Positions 23,137 to 31,399 are shown, counted from the stretch's first letter. The stretch: DNA of 64,000 nt from Planococcus sp. APC 4015 (GCA_030407505.1 JASDDH010000012.1:35417-99416); one strand, 5' to 3'. Made by a program: numbers and translations. Notes: generated by a model from the letters alone, not told the origin.

Positions 23137-24483
23137 ATGACGGATGCCGCCACGCGCACCTCCACGATCGCGCAACGCCTCGACGCCCTGCCGTTAACGA
23201 AGCGGCACCTCCGCGTCCTGACCGGGTCGGGCCTGGGCTGGGCCCTGGACGCGATGGACGTCGGCCTCATCTCGTTCATCCTCGCCGCGCTGACCGTGCA
23301 GTGGTCGCTCGAGCCGGGGCAGGCGGGGTGGATCGCGTCGATCGGCTTCGTCGGCATGGCAATAGGGGCGACGCTCGGCGGGCTTCTCGCCGACCGCTTC
23401 GGGCGTCGACAGGTCTTTGCGGCGACCCTGCTCATCTACGGCCTCGCCACGGGCGCGAGTGCCCTTGTCGGCGGGCTCGCCGCTCTCCTGGTGCTGCGGT
23501 TCCTGGTCGGCCTGGGCCTCGGCGCCGAGCTTCCGGTCGCGTCGACCTACGTCAGCGAGTTCGCCCCCGCACGCATGCGCGGACGCCTCATCGTCATCCT
23601 CGAGGCGTTCTGGGCCGTCGGCTGGACGGCCGCGGCTCTGATCGGCTTCTTCGTCATCCCCGGGTCGGATGACGGCTGGCGGTGGGCGTTCGCGATCGGC
23701 GCCGTCCCCGCCGCCTACGCGTTGATCGTGCGGTGGGGACTGCCGGAGTCGGCGCGATGGCTGGAGCGACGCGGACGAACCGCCGACGCCGACGCTGTCG
23801 TGCGGTCGTTCGAGCAGTCCGCAGGACTCCCGTCACCCGACACGGCGCTCACCGCGACGCCCGCCGCCGTGGCGACGAGGGTGCGGGACCGTCTCGGCGC
23901 GCTGTGGTCGTCCGAGTTCCGCGTGCGCACCGCGAGCCTGTGGATCGTGTGGTTCTGCGTCAACTTCTCGTACTACGGCGCCTTCATCTGGATCCCGTCG
24001 ATCCTCGTGTCGCAGGGCTTCGACCTCGTGCGCTCATTCGGGTTCACGCTCATCATCACGCTCGCCCAGCTGCCCGGGTACGCGGTCGCGGCCTGGCTCA
24101 TCGAGGTGTGGGGGCGTCGGCTGACGCTGTCGGTTTTCCTGGTCGGCTCGGCGGTGTCGGCGGTGTTCTTCGGCACCGCGACCGCCGAGGGCGCCATCAT
24201 CGCGGCGGGCATGGCGCTGTCGTTCTTCAACCTCGGAGCGTGGGGCGCCCTGTACGCGGTGACCCCCGAGATGTACCCCACGTCGTTGCGCGCCACCGGC
24301 GCGGGATGGGCGGCGGGCGTCGGCCGCATCGCGTCGATCGTCGCCCCGCTGACCGTGCCGGTGGTGCTCGCCGCCGGCGGAGCGCCCACCCTGTTCGTCG
24401 TGTTCGCGGTGTTCTTCGCGATCGCGGCCGCTGTCGCGTGGGGCCTCGTCGACCGCCGCGGCGAAGCCCTCGACGATCGGTGA
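23137..24483 (+). CDS. MFS transporter (sugar porter-like)
   Basis: A 448-residue, 12-helix major facilitator protein. It has the loop 2-3 signature GGLLADRFGRRQ (about residues 79-90), a helix 4-5 segment LGLGAELPVASTYVSEFAPARMRGR, and a corresponding WLIEVWGRRLTL loop in the second half. These place it among the sugar/metabolite:H+ symporters (aromatic-acid/niacin-like branch); the substrate is not predictable. It sits in the cytoplasmic membrane. TAGCAT six bases before the ATG and no ribosome binding site suggest a leaderless mRNA. Confidence 0.88.
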   Translation: MTDAATRTSTIAQRLDALPLTKRHLRVLTGSGLGWALDAMDVGLISFILAALTVQWSLEPGQAGWIASIGFVGMAIGATLGGLLADRFGRRQVFAATLLIYGLATGASALVGGLAALLVLRFLVGLGLGAELPVASTYVSEFAPARMRGRLIVILEAFWAVGWTAAALIGFFVIPGSDDGWRWAFAIGAVPAAYALIVRWGLPESARWLERRGRTADADAVVRSFEQSAGLPSPDTALTATPAAVATRVRDRLGALWSSEFRVRTASLWIVWFCVNFSYYGAFIWIPSILVSQGFDLVRSFGFTLIITLAQLPGYAVAAWLIEVWGRRLTLSVFLVGSAVSAVFFGTATAEGAIIAAGMALSFFNLGAWGALYAVTPEMYPTSLRATGAGWAAGVGRIASIVAPLTVPVVLAAGGAPTLFVVFAVFFAIAAAVAWGLVDRRGEALDDR

Positions 24484-24490
24484 CCGCACG

Positions 24491-24496
24491 TAGGCT
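24491..24496 (+). promoter_or_regulatory. -10 element of the first SGNH hydrolase gene (leaderless)
   Basis: TAGGCT ends six bases before the ATG at 24503. Confidence 0.5.
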
Positions 24497-24502
24497 GGTC
24501 TG

Positions 24503-25264
24503 ATGGCATCCGTCCGTTTCGTCGCCATCGGCGACTCCTTCACCGAAGGCGTCGGCGACGACCTTCCCGACGGACGGGTGCGCGGCTGGGCCGACATCGT
24601 CGCGCAGGGATGGGCCGACGGTTCAGCGGAGCCGATCGAGTACGCCAACCTCGCGATCCGCGGACGACTCGTCTGGCCGATCGTCGAGCAGCAGCTCGAA
24701 CCCGCCCTCGCCTTGAAGCCGACCCACCTGTCGTTCAACGGCGGCGGCAACGACATGCTGCGCCCCCGCACGAGCATCTCTCGGATCGTGGACGCCTTCG
24801 ACACCGTCATCCGTCGATGCGACGAAGAGGGCGTGCAGCTCATCCTGCTGTCGGGCGCGAACCCGTCGGGACAGCTTCCGCTCAGCCGCGTCATCCAGCG
24901 CCGCGGCGACGTGCTCTCGGCCGCCGTCACGCAGCACATCGCCGACAAGCCCGGCATCGTGCGCGCGCTGAACTGGCCCGACCGGGAGCTGTCGAGCGCG
25001 CCCTACTGGTCGGAGGACCGTCTGCACATGAATTCCCGCGGCCATCACCGCGTCGCGGCGCGGGTGCTGACCGCACTCGGCATGGAGCCGCCGGCCGCGT
25101 GGTGGTCCCTCGCGGCGCTCCCGCCGGCCGGTACCCGCGGGGTGGCCTACTACCGCGAGCACGTCGGACCGTGGATGCGGCGTCGACTCACCGGTACGTC
25201 GTCGGGCGACGGGCGCTCGCCGAAGTACGGCGAGTGGTCCACGATCGACCCGTCGACGCCCTGA
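24503..25264 (+). CDS. SGNH/GDSL hydrolase family protein
   Basis: A 253-residue SGNH esterase-type protein. Block I is AIGDSFTEG with nucleophile Ser12, block III is GGGNDM, and block V is DRLHMN with Asp172 and His175 completing the triad. There is no signal peptide, so it is cytosolic. The substrate (ester, thioester or acetyl group) cannot be read from sequence. A clear paralogue lies at 56912-57754 with the same IEPAL/LEPAL and YANLA segments. TAGGCT six bases upstream suggests a leaderless transcript. Confidence 0.88.
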   Translation: MASVRFVAIGDSFTEGVGDDLPDGRVRGWADIVAQGWADGSAEPIEYANLAIRGRLVWPIVEQQLEPALALKPTHLSFNGGGNDMLRPRTSISRIVDAFDTVIRRCDEEGVQLILLSGANPSGQLPLSRVIQRRGDVLSAAVTQHIADKPGIVRALNWPDRELSSAPYWSEDRLHMNSRGHHRVAARVLTALGMEPPAAWWSLAALPPAGTRGVAYYREHVGPWMRRRLTGTSSGDGRSPKYGEWSTIDPSTP

Positions 25265-25267
25265 GCG

Positions 25268-25828
25268 TCACGCCCTGACGGAGTAGACGAGCTGGGCGAA
25301 CTGCCCGCTCTGCCGCACGCTCTCGAGGTGCAGGCGGTCGGCGCCGATGCGCCGGGGGAGCAGCGGCATGCCGCTCGGCAGCAGGGCCGGGGCGATCGAG
25401 ACGCGGATCTCGTCGAGCAACCCGGCGTCGTCGAACTGACCGGCGAGGTCGCCGCCCCCGACGATCCAGATGTCGCGGTCGCCGGCGGCGTCGCGGATCT
25501 CGCTCCACGAGTCCCTCACGTCGCCGCGGACGAAGCGCACGTCGGCGCCGAGGATTCCACGCCGGTCGCGGTTCGAGAAGACGTAGGTGGGGCGGTCGCC
25601 GTAGTACTGGGGCCATTTCTCGGGGTGCGCGACGAGGTCTTCGTGCTCGACCACCCAGTCGTACGTCGACGAACCCTGCACCAGTACTCCGACGCCGGCG
25701 AGGAACTCCGTGAAATCGGAGTCGCCGCCCTCGCCGCCGGGCGTGGCGAAGAGCCACTCGAGGGAATGCTCGTCATCGGCGAGGAACCCGTTGAGCGTGG
25801 TGGCGGTGTGGAAGATCACGCGAGGCAT
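25268..25828 (-). CDS. Dihydrofolate reductase (RibD C-terminal) family protein
   Basis: A 186-residue protein of the RibD_C/DHFR-like fold. It has the start RVIFHTATTLNGFLADD and the NADPH-binding WIVGGGDLAGQF segment, and ends LVYSVRA. The family contains many uncharacterised NADPH-dependent reductases; there is no evidence that this one acts on folate or riboflavin precursors. The ATG at 25828 begins the conserved segment, and TACCGT lies six bases upstream, so upstream in-frame starts were not used. It is convergent with the SGNH gene, whose stop is three bases away. Confidence 0.85.
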   Translation of the reverse strand: MPRVIFHTATTLNGFLADDEHSLEWLFATPGGEGGDSDFTEFLAGVGVLVQGSSTYDWVVEHEDLVAHPEKWPQYYGDRPTYVFSNRDRRGILGADVRFVRGDVRDSWSEIRDAAGDRDIWIVGGGDLAGQFDDAGLLDEIRVSIAPALLPSGMPLLPRRIGADRLHLESVRQSGQFAQLVYSVRA

Positions 25829-25834
25829 GGCGTC

Positions 25835-25840
25835 ACGGTA
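25835..25840 (-). promoter_or_regulatory. -10 element of the RibD_C-type reductase gene (leaderless)
   Basis: Read on the minus strand, TACCGT ends six bases before the ATG at 25828. Confidence 0.4.
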
Positions 25841-25868
25841 CTCGGAGCATCCGACACCGCGCGACGGG

Positions 25869-26711
25869 TCACGACCGGAGTGCGCCGGGGCGGCGGAGCG
25901 CCCGAAGGGCGAGGTCGCCACCCGCACGAGCGGCAGCGACGGGATCGGCGCCGGCCAGCGCCGCTGCCAGGTATCCCGCCGCGAACGCGTCACCCGCTCC
26001 CGTCGAATCGAGCACCGCGGGGGCCCGCTCGATCGGAACGGCTGTCATCGCGCCCTGCCAGGTCACCTCGACCGGGTCGCCGCCCCGCTTCACCACGTAG
26101 ACGCCGGGAGGGGCGCAACCGAGCTCCGACGCCAGGGTCGCCTCGTCGGAGTTCGCGAAGACGACGTCGGGCGCGATGGTCGAGACCAGCTCGACGAGCA
26201 GGTCCGCGCCGAGATCGGCCATGGTGGCCACGCTCGACAGATCGAGACTGATCGGGATGCCGCGCCCGCGCAGCAGGTGCACCGCCTGCATCAGCACCGC
26301 TCGCGATGCGGAGTCCGCGAAACCGTAGAGCGGGAAGTGCACCCATCGCGAGTCATCGAACCACGCGGGCTCGATGGCTTCGAGTTCGGCGGCCGCCCCT
26401 CGATCGGTGATCATCGTGCGTTCGCCCTCGCCGTCGACCAGCACGACGATCGCACCGGTGCGGCCGGCGCGCTGCACGCGCACGTCGACGCCGGCATCCG
26501 TCATCTCGCGTGTCAGCGTCTCACCGAGGGAGTCGTCCCCGACACGGCCGATGAACCGAACCGGATGGCGCGCCGCAGCCGCCGCCGCGACGTTCGCGGC
26601 GCTCCCGCCCCGCGTCAGTCGCACGGCGGCCGGGTTGTCGGTGCCGCGGGCGAGCGTGTCGCCGCCGAGGACGATGATGTCTGCGACGAGGTCGCCGACG
26701 ACGGTCAGCAT
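25869..26711 (-). CDS. PfkB family carbohydrate kinase, probable pseudouridine kinase
   Basis: A 280-residue ribokinase-fold kinase. It has the N-terminal GGSAANVA signature (about residues 35-42) and the C-terminal catalytic GAGDAF with Asp241 as base. It starts inside the stop codon of psuG (TGATG, one-base overlap), so the two are translationally coupled. PsuK phosphorylates pseudouridine and PsuG then splits pseudouridine 5'-phosphate, so pseudouridine kinase is the best call. Sequence alone would not separate it from adenosine or ribose kinases. Confidence 0.82.
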   Translation of the reverse strand: MLTVVGDLVADIIVLGGDTLARGTDNPAAVRLTRGGSAANVAAAAAARHPVRFIGRVGDDSLGETLTREMTDAGVDVRVQRAGRTGAIVVLVDGEGERTMITDRGAAAELEAIEPAWFDDSRWVHFPLYGFADSASRAVLMQAVHLLRGRGIPISLDLSSVATMADLGADLLVELVSTIAPDVVFANSDEATLASELGCAPPGVYVVKRGGDPVEVTWQGAMTAVPIERAPAVLDSTGAGDAFAAGYLAAALAGADPVAAARAGGDLALRALRRPGALRS

Positions 26712-27634
26712 CAGGCCGAGCCCGCGATCGCCCGTGCGATCGCCGCTCCGAGCGAGACGTTGCCGCGGTACACCTCGACGTTGACGTCGAGGCTGCGCCC
26801 GCCCGTCTCCCGCTGCATGAAGTCGAGCAGGAACGGTGTCGTGTCGTGGCCCGACACCTTCTGCGCGTCGGCCTCGGAGAGCGCCCGCGCCAGCACGGCA
26901 TCGTGCAGGTCGGGAGCGAGCTGGCTCTCTTCTGCGACCGGGTTCGCGACCAGCAGCGTCGAGGCGAGGCCGAGCGCGTCGCGGATCGCCACGATGCGGG
27001 CGATCTCTTCGGGGGAGTCGACGGAGTACTCCAGGTCGTAGCCGGAGTCCGAGATGTAGAAGCCCGGATAATCGGTGGTGCGGTAACCGACGACGGCGAG
27101 GTTGAGGGTCTCGAGCCGCTCGAGCGTCAGCGGGATGTCGAGCAGGGACTTGACCCCCGCGCTCACGACCACCAGCGGCAGGGTCGCCAGGGTGCCGAGA
27201 TCGGCCGACTCGTCGAAGGTCTCCTGCGCGCGGCGGTGCACCCCGCCCAGGCCGCCTGTCGAGAACACCTTCACGCCGGCGAGGTGGGCGAGGTAGGCGG
27301 TGGCTGCTACGGTCGTGCCGGCGCTCAGTCCCTTCGCGGCCGCCACCGGAAGATCGCGCAGACTCGCCTTGACCACGCCGTCGGTCATCGACAGACGCTC
27401 GATCTCATCAGGTGAGAGACCGACCGTGGGCACCCCGTCGACGACGCCGATCGTCGCGGGGACGACGCCGACCGATCGCACGCGCTCCTCGGCCTCGGTG
27501 GCGACGGCGATGTTGCGCGGGCGGGGGAGCCCGTGGGTGAAGATCGTCGATTCGAGTGCGAGCACCGGATGCCCGGCATGCACCGCCTCGCGCACCTCGT
27601 CGGACACCCTCACAGCAGATTCCACCACGGTCAC
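26711..27634 (-). CDS. psuG: Pseudouridine-5'-phosphate glycosidase
   Basis: PsuG cleaves the C-glycosidic bond of pseudouridine 5'-phosphate to uracil and ribose 5-phosphate, salvaging a base released by RNA turnover. The 307-residue product has the family segments LALESTIFTHGLPRPRN, VPATIGVVDG, the catalytic Lys region KASLRDLPVA and GGVHRRAQETFD. The GTG start at 27634 has GAAGAGG just upstream; an upstream TAGGCT on the minus strand near 27662-27667 may be its -10. The pfkB-type kinase follows in a one-base overlap. Confidence 0.95.
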   Translation of the reverse strand: MTVVESAVRVSDEVREAVHAGHPVLALESTIFTHGLPRPRNIAVATEAEERVRSVGVVPATIGVVDGVPTVGLSPDEIERLSMTDGVVKASLRDLPVAAAKGLSAGTTVAATAYLAHLAGVKVFSTGGLGGVHRRAQETFDESADLGTLATLPLVVVSAGVKSLLDIPLTLERLETLNLAVVGYRTTDYPGFYISDSGYDLEYSVDSPEEIARIVAIRDALGLASTLLVANPVAEESQLAPDLHDAVLARALSEADAQKVSGHDTTPFLLDFMQRETGGRSLDVNVEVYRGNVSLGAAIARAIAGSA

Positions 27635-27775
27635 CTCTTCATCGGGAACGGAACACCTCCGAGCCTAGGCCGCCCTAGTAGGACCTCAGCGGAGTGTCAA
27701 CGGCTTGCCCGGCATCCGTCGATCGCGCACGATCGAACAACGACCGGACGCACGTGCGCCCGCGAAAGGAGCGTC

Positions 27776-28030
27776 ATGAGCATCGGTACGGGAATCGTCC
27801 TGTTCGTCATCGGAGCCGTCCTGGCGTTCGCGGTCGACGTCGAGGTGGAAGCGGTGGACCTCGATCTGATCGGCTACATCCTGATGGGCGCCGGCGCGCT
27901 CGTGTTCGTGCTCGGACTCATCATGACCCTCCGGCGCCGCAGGATCGACACCGTCACCCGCACCTCCGTCGACCCGACCGTCGGCGAGCAGGTCACGCGT
28001 CGCTCGACCAGCGCGAGCGACGAAGTCTGA
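27776..28030 (+). CDS. DUF6458-like small membrane protein
   Basis: An 84-residue protein with two transmembrane helices (about residues 3-20 and 31-53), separated by the acidic stretch DVEVEAVDLDL, and a basic then Thr/Ser-rich cytosolic tail (RRRRIDTVTRTSVD). Small proteins of this pattern are common in actinobacteria and of unknown function. The ATG has GAAAGGAG five to six bases upstream. Its stop directly abuts that of the convergent MFS gene. The 140 bases upstream hold the divergent promoter region shared with psuG. Confidence 0.75.
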   Translation: MSIGTGIVLFVIGAVLAFAVDVEVEAVDLDLIGYILMGAGALVFVLGLIMTLRRRRIDTVTRTSVDPTVGEQVTRRSTSASDEV

Positions 28031-29359
28031 TCAGCGCGGGGCGCGCGGGGGATCCATCCCGATGCGGATGCGGGTGCGTTTGCGCTCGATCACGATGAAG
28101 GTGCCGCCCAGGAGCCACAGCGGAACCTGCGTGAGGAACGCCCACCGGAACGCCTCGAGCGTGTAGGTGTCGGGCGTTCCCGCACCCTGCAGGTCGAGCG
28201 CGAGTCCGATCAGGAAGATCGCGATGAGTGCGGCGAGGAACCCGCCGGCGTTGGTGACCCCGGTCGCCGTGCTCAGCCGGTGGGCGGGATTGAACGTGCG
28301 GGCGTGGTCGAACGCGATCATCGACGCCGGGCCTCCCATCGCGAGGGCGACGGCCAGCCCGAACAGCAGCCACAGGGGAGCAGGGCCCGGATACGCGATC
28401 ACGACGACCCACGCGATCAGCTGCACCCCGACGGCGGGCAGAACGAGCACGCGCGAGCGCATCTGCGGGATGCGGCGAGACAGGTCGCCCATCACGGGGC
28501 CGATCACCATCCCCACGATCACGTACGTCGACAGCACGGTCGCGGCTTCGGCGATCGTGCGGCCTTCTCCGGCCGTCAGGAACGGCATGCCCCACAGCAG
28601 GACGAAGGCGGTACCGGCGAACGGCGCCGTGAAGTGCGACCAGAACGCCAGCCGCGTGCCCGGGTGCGCCCACGCCGCCCGGATGCCGACGCCGGTGTCG
28701 ACGGCCGACGTCACGACGCGGATCGCGCCGGTGTCGGTGTTCACCGACACATCGGCGTCTCGCTCGGGCGGATGATTGCGGATGAGCAGGAACACCAGGA
28801 TCGCGAACAGGATGCCGAGCCCCGCGATGCTGCCGAAGGTGATGGTCCACGAGGTGGCGTGCAGCAGGGCCGCCAGGGGAACCAGCGCGATGAGCTGACC
28901 GGTCTGGCCGACGATGCCCGTGAACTGCACCATCACCGGGGCGCGTTGCGCGGGGAACCACGTGGCGATGAGCCGGAGCACGCCGGGGAAGACGGCCGCG
29001 TCACCCGCGCCGAGCAGGACGCGCGCGATGATCGCGATCCCCACGCTCGGCGAGAGCGCCATCGTCAGCTGTCCGAGCGCCATCAGGATCATGCCGATCG
29101 TCATGATCGGGCGCGCGCCGTAGCGGTCGAGCAGCACTCCCACGGGGATCTGCATGCCGCCGTACATCGCGAGCTGCACGACGGCGAACAGCGAGAGCGT
29201 CGCGGCATCCGCCTGGAACCTCTCTGCCGCATCGACTCCGACGGCGCTCAACGACGAGCGGTTCACGATCGCCAGCACGTAGGCGGCGACGGCGACGATC
29301 CAGATCAGCCACGCACGGGCATCCGGTCCCGTCGAGGAGATGCCGGTGGGGGAGCGCAC
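28031..29359 (-). CDS. MFS transporter
   Basis: A 442-residue, 12-helix major facilitator protein resembling the nitrate/hexuronate-like (NarK/ExuT-type) branch. It has the loop 2-3 segment IPVGVLLDRYGARPIMTIG, the helix 4 segment LLGAGDAAVFPGVLRL, and a HARTFNPAHRLSTATGVTNAGGF segment typical of actinobacterial members. The transported compound is unknown. GTG start; minus-strand TAGCGT lies six bases upstream and no ribosome binding site is present. The C-terminal tail is short and basic. Confidence 0.88.
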   Translation of the reverse strand: MRSPTGISSTGPDARAWLIWIVAVAAYVLAIVNRSSLSAVGVDAAERFQADAATLSLFAVVQLAMYGGMQIPVGVLLDRYGARPIMTIGMILMALGQLTMALSPSVGIAIIARVLLGAGDAAVFPGVLRLIATWFPAQRAPVMVQFTGIVGQTGQLIALVPLAALLHATSWTITFGSIAGLGILFAILVFLLIRNHPPERDADVSVNTDTGAIRVVTSAVDTGVGIRAAWAHPGTRLAFWSHFTAPFAGTAFVLLWGMPFLTAGEGRTIAEAATVLSTYVIVGMVIGPVMGDLSRRIPQMRSRVLVLPAVGVQLIAWVVVIAYPGPAPLWLLFGLAVALAMGGPASMIAFDHARTFNPAHRLSTATGVTNAGGFLAALIAIFLIGLALDLQGAGTPDTYTLEAFRWAFLTQVPLWLLGGTFIVIERKRTRIRIGMDPPRAPR

Positions 29360-29365
29360 TCCTCA

Positions 29366-29371
29366 ACGCTA
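29366..29371 (-). promoter_or_regulatory. -10 element of the MFS gene at 28031-29359 (leaderless)
   Basis: Minus-strand TAGCGT ends six bases before the GTG at 29359. Confidence 0.45.
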
Positions 29372-29385
29372 CCCATTGCGAGCCC

Positions 29386-30123
29386 TCAGCCCGGTTGGGT
29401 GAACACGCCTACGCGGTCGTCGTCGAGCACGAACTGAACGGCGGTGCCCTCGGCGAGCCGCGCGCGCAACGGGTCGGGCATCGTGTCGTCGACGAGAAGC
29501 TGCACCGTGGCGGGGAAGCCGCCCGCCCCGCAGCCGGGAAACGTCCTGCCATCGAACGTCTCGGCCGTGGTGTCGATGTCGTCGGTGTACACGACGAACA
29601 TGCAGTCGCCTCCATTGCCGATCCAGCCCTGATCGGAGGCGATGACGGTGAGTCCCTCGAACTCGTCGAAGACGACGACTTCGTCGAACTGGGTGCTGAG
29701 GAACGGCGGAAGCTGGAATCCCGAGTTCGCCCGGAGCGTCGCGATCTGCACGCCGCCGTCACCGCGTGACACCGCCGACATCGAGGTGAGAGCAGAGGTC
29801 AGAGCCGCTCCGACGACGAGCGCGATGGCGACGGATGCCACCCACAGCGCGTTCGTGCGCCGCACTTTGCGGTCGCGGGGGAGAGGCGGGGCGTCGGTCG
29901 GTTCGGTGTCTTCGCGAGCGGCCGAGGGCTCGGGCTCTTCGGCCTCGGGCGTGGGCGCCGGCGTGTCCGACGCCGCTTCCGGCGAGTCGGGTGCGGGCGG
30001 CAGCACCCGACTCTCGAGTTCTGCGAGCCGGGCGGACGCGACGGGGTCACCGGTGATGTCGGGATCGGGCCCGTAGGCCCGCTCGCGCAGCATCCGGAGT
30101 TCTCGCATCGTCGCGTCGTCCAT
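29386..30123 (-). CDS. Single-pass membrane protein of unknown family (paralogue B)
   Basis: A 245-residue protein not recognised beyond its own family. It has an N-terminal cytosolic motif (LRERAYGPDPDI, then a RLAELES helix), an Ala/Pro/Glu-rich linker of about 50 residues, one transmembrane helix near residues 98-120, and an exported C-terminal domain. That domain contains EVVVFDEFEGLTVIAS and two cysteines (MFVV-type strand and FPGCGAGG), plausibly a disulfide. It is a paralogue of the gene immediately upstream, which it overlaps by 77 bases in another frame. The ATG at 30123 aligns with the paralogue's start. A sensor or anti-sigma-like role is only a guess. Confidence 0.72.
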   Translation of the reverse strand: MDDATMRELRMLRERAYGPDPDITGDPVASARLAELESRVLPPAPDSPEAASDTPAPTPEAEEPEPSAAREDTEPTDAPPLPRDRKVRRTNALWVASVAIALVVGAALTSALTSMSAVSRGDGGVQIATLRANSGFQLPPFLSTQFDEVVVFDEFEGLTVIASDQGWIGNGGDCMFVVYTDDIDTTAETFDGRTFPGCGAGGFPATVQLLVDDTMPDPLRARLAEGTAVQFVLDDDRVGVFTQPG

Positions 30124-30910
30124 CGAGAGAATCGTCCCACACGGGGGGAGCAGGCGGGCGGGCCGCAGGCTGATTCGCAGACGTCGGTCCCGTCGCCATC
30201 TGTTCCGCATCGCCCGCGTGGACGACGACTCCCTCTGGCACCAGCGTGAACCGCAGAGGAGTTCCGATCTCGAAGCGATCGCGGGTCGCTGCAGACGAGC
30301 CGGAGCCGACGACGAGATCGGCCGAGACACTGAACTCCGACGGAGCGCACGCCAGACCGGCCAGATTGTCGACGCGTTCAGCATCGATCAGGATCAGGCA
30401 CGTGAAGTCGGGCTGACCGATCCGCACACCGCTGAAGATCGACATCCCCTCGAACTCCTCGTAGACGACGACATCACCGCGGAGGAAGTCCGCCGCTGCC
30501 CGCGGCACATCGCCGTCGCTCGGGCCGAGCCTGGCCACCGGTGGTTGCCCGGCGACGGCGGCGAGAGTGACGACGGCCGTGACCACAACGGCGGCGATCA
30601 CCGACAGAGCCCAGGCGACAGGGGAGCGGAGCCACGCCCGCACGTGCGCAAGACGCGTCACTCGGGGGAAGTCCGTCGTCGGATCAGGGGGCGAATCGGC
30701 GGGACCCGCCGGGTCGGCATCCGGTTCGTCCGAGACGACCGCGCGGTCGGCTTCGTCCGCGGCAGGTCCGCCTCGCGAGGCGTCGCGAGCCGCGGACTCC
30801 AGTTCCTGCAGGCGCGCGATGGCTGGAGGGTCCGTGTCGATGTCGGCGTGCGGGCCGAACGCACGGCGACGAAGCCGTTCGAGTTCTGCCTGCGTTTCGC
30901 CATCGAGCAC
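30047..30910 (-). CDS. Single-pass membrane protein of unknown family (paralogue A)
   Basis: A 287-residue protein with the same layout as paralogue B: an N-terminal LRRRAFGPHADIDTDP motif and LQELES helix, an acidic Pro-rich linker, one transmembrane helix around residues 97-119, and an extracytoplasmic domain with DVVVYEEFEGMSIFSG. The shared domain ends near residue 236 (GVVVHAGD). The remaining 50 or so residues, rich in Pro, Arg and Ala, have no counterpart in paralogue B and run 77 bases into its gene, which suggests loss of an earlier stop codon. GTG start. Function unknown. Confidence 0.68.
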   Translation of the reverse strand: MLDGETQAELERLRRRAFGPHADIDTDPPAIARLQELESAARDASRGGPAADEADRAVVSDEPDADPAGPADSPPDPTTDFPRVTRLAHVRAWLRSPVAWALSVIAAVVVTAVVTLAAVAGQPPVARLGPSDGDVPRAAADFLRGDVVVYEEFEGMSIFSGVRIGQPDFTCLILIDAERVDNLAGLACAPSEFSVSADLVVGSGSSAATRDRFEIGTPLRFTLVPEGVVVHAGDAEQMATGPTSANQPAARPPAPPVWDDSLDGRRDDARTPDAARAGLRARSRHHR

Positions 30911-31022
30911 GTCAGAAGTCTTTCATCGCTCCCGTGCCTTCGGCGCCCCACGGCGATCGCCCCGAGCAGTGCTCGGCGGCGATCGGTGCTGCAGATCCCC
31001 GTCTCCACGGGGCCTGGCGGAG

Positions 31023-31103
31023 CGAGTTGCCCGTAGAGGTCCGATTGGGCGGGCTATTCCGACCTCTGGGGGTAACTCGGCGAAGAGCGCGATGACGGAT
31101 GCC
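31023..31103. repeat. Palindromic intergenic repeat, copy 1
   Basis: An approximately 80-bp unit whose arms 31023-31046 and 31056-31079 pair at about 19 of 24 positions. It begins CGAGTTGCCC and ends GATGACGGATGCC. Copy 2 is at 31184-31263. It could be a REP-like element or a structured RNA. Confidence 0.7.
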
Positions 31104-31183
31104 GGCACCGGCGTGAGCGGCGGCGGCATCCGGGACGAAGTCACCAGCCGTGCCCGCGAGCGACGGGCTCGGCATCCGCTCGC

Positions 31184-31263
31184 CGACTTGCCTATAGAGG
31201 TCGGATTGCACGAGCTATTCCGACCACCACCGGCAACTCGGCCAAGAGCGGGACGACGGATGC
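31184..31263. repeat. Palindromic intergenic repeat, copy 2
   Basis: Direct repeat of 31023-31103 in the same orientation. It keeps the GAGGTC, GAGCTATTCCGACC-like and CAACTCGGC blocks and the GACGGATG end, with scattered substitutions, so the duplication is not recent. Confidence 0.68.
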
Positions 31264-31285
31264 GCAGACGCCGGGGAAGGAGGGC

Positions 31286-31300
31286 ACGCTCTTCCGATCT
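31286..31300 (+). other. 15-base match to the 3' end of the Illumina TruSeq adapter
   Basis: ACGCTCTTCCGATCT is identical to the last 15 bases of the standard adapter. The preceding bases (GGGC) do not continue the adapter. It may be an assembly artefact or a chance match. Confidence 0.6.
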
Positions 31301-31303
31301 GAC

Positions 31304-31317
31304 ATAATGTGCATTAT
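31304..31317. promoter_or_regulatory. AT-rich inverted repeat, operator-like
   Basis: ATAATG-TG-CATTAT, about 95 bases before the AEC transporter start, is strikingly AT-rich for this genome. It could be an operator. It begins only four bases after the adapter-like sequence, so its context may be unreliable. Confidence 0.3.
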
Positions 31318-31399
31318 CAGCGCGGGGCATCTCGCGACATGTACTGATTCGGGGTTCACGCCACCGGCGCACGATTTCAGCGGCCGGATGCCGCGTCCC

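Noticed and set aside
30912..31211. Short minus-strand frame in the intergenic repeat region
   Set aside because: The repeated peptide it would encode is only the translated palindromic DNA repeat; there is no convincing ribosome binding site or homologue.
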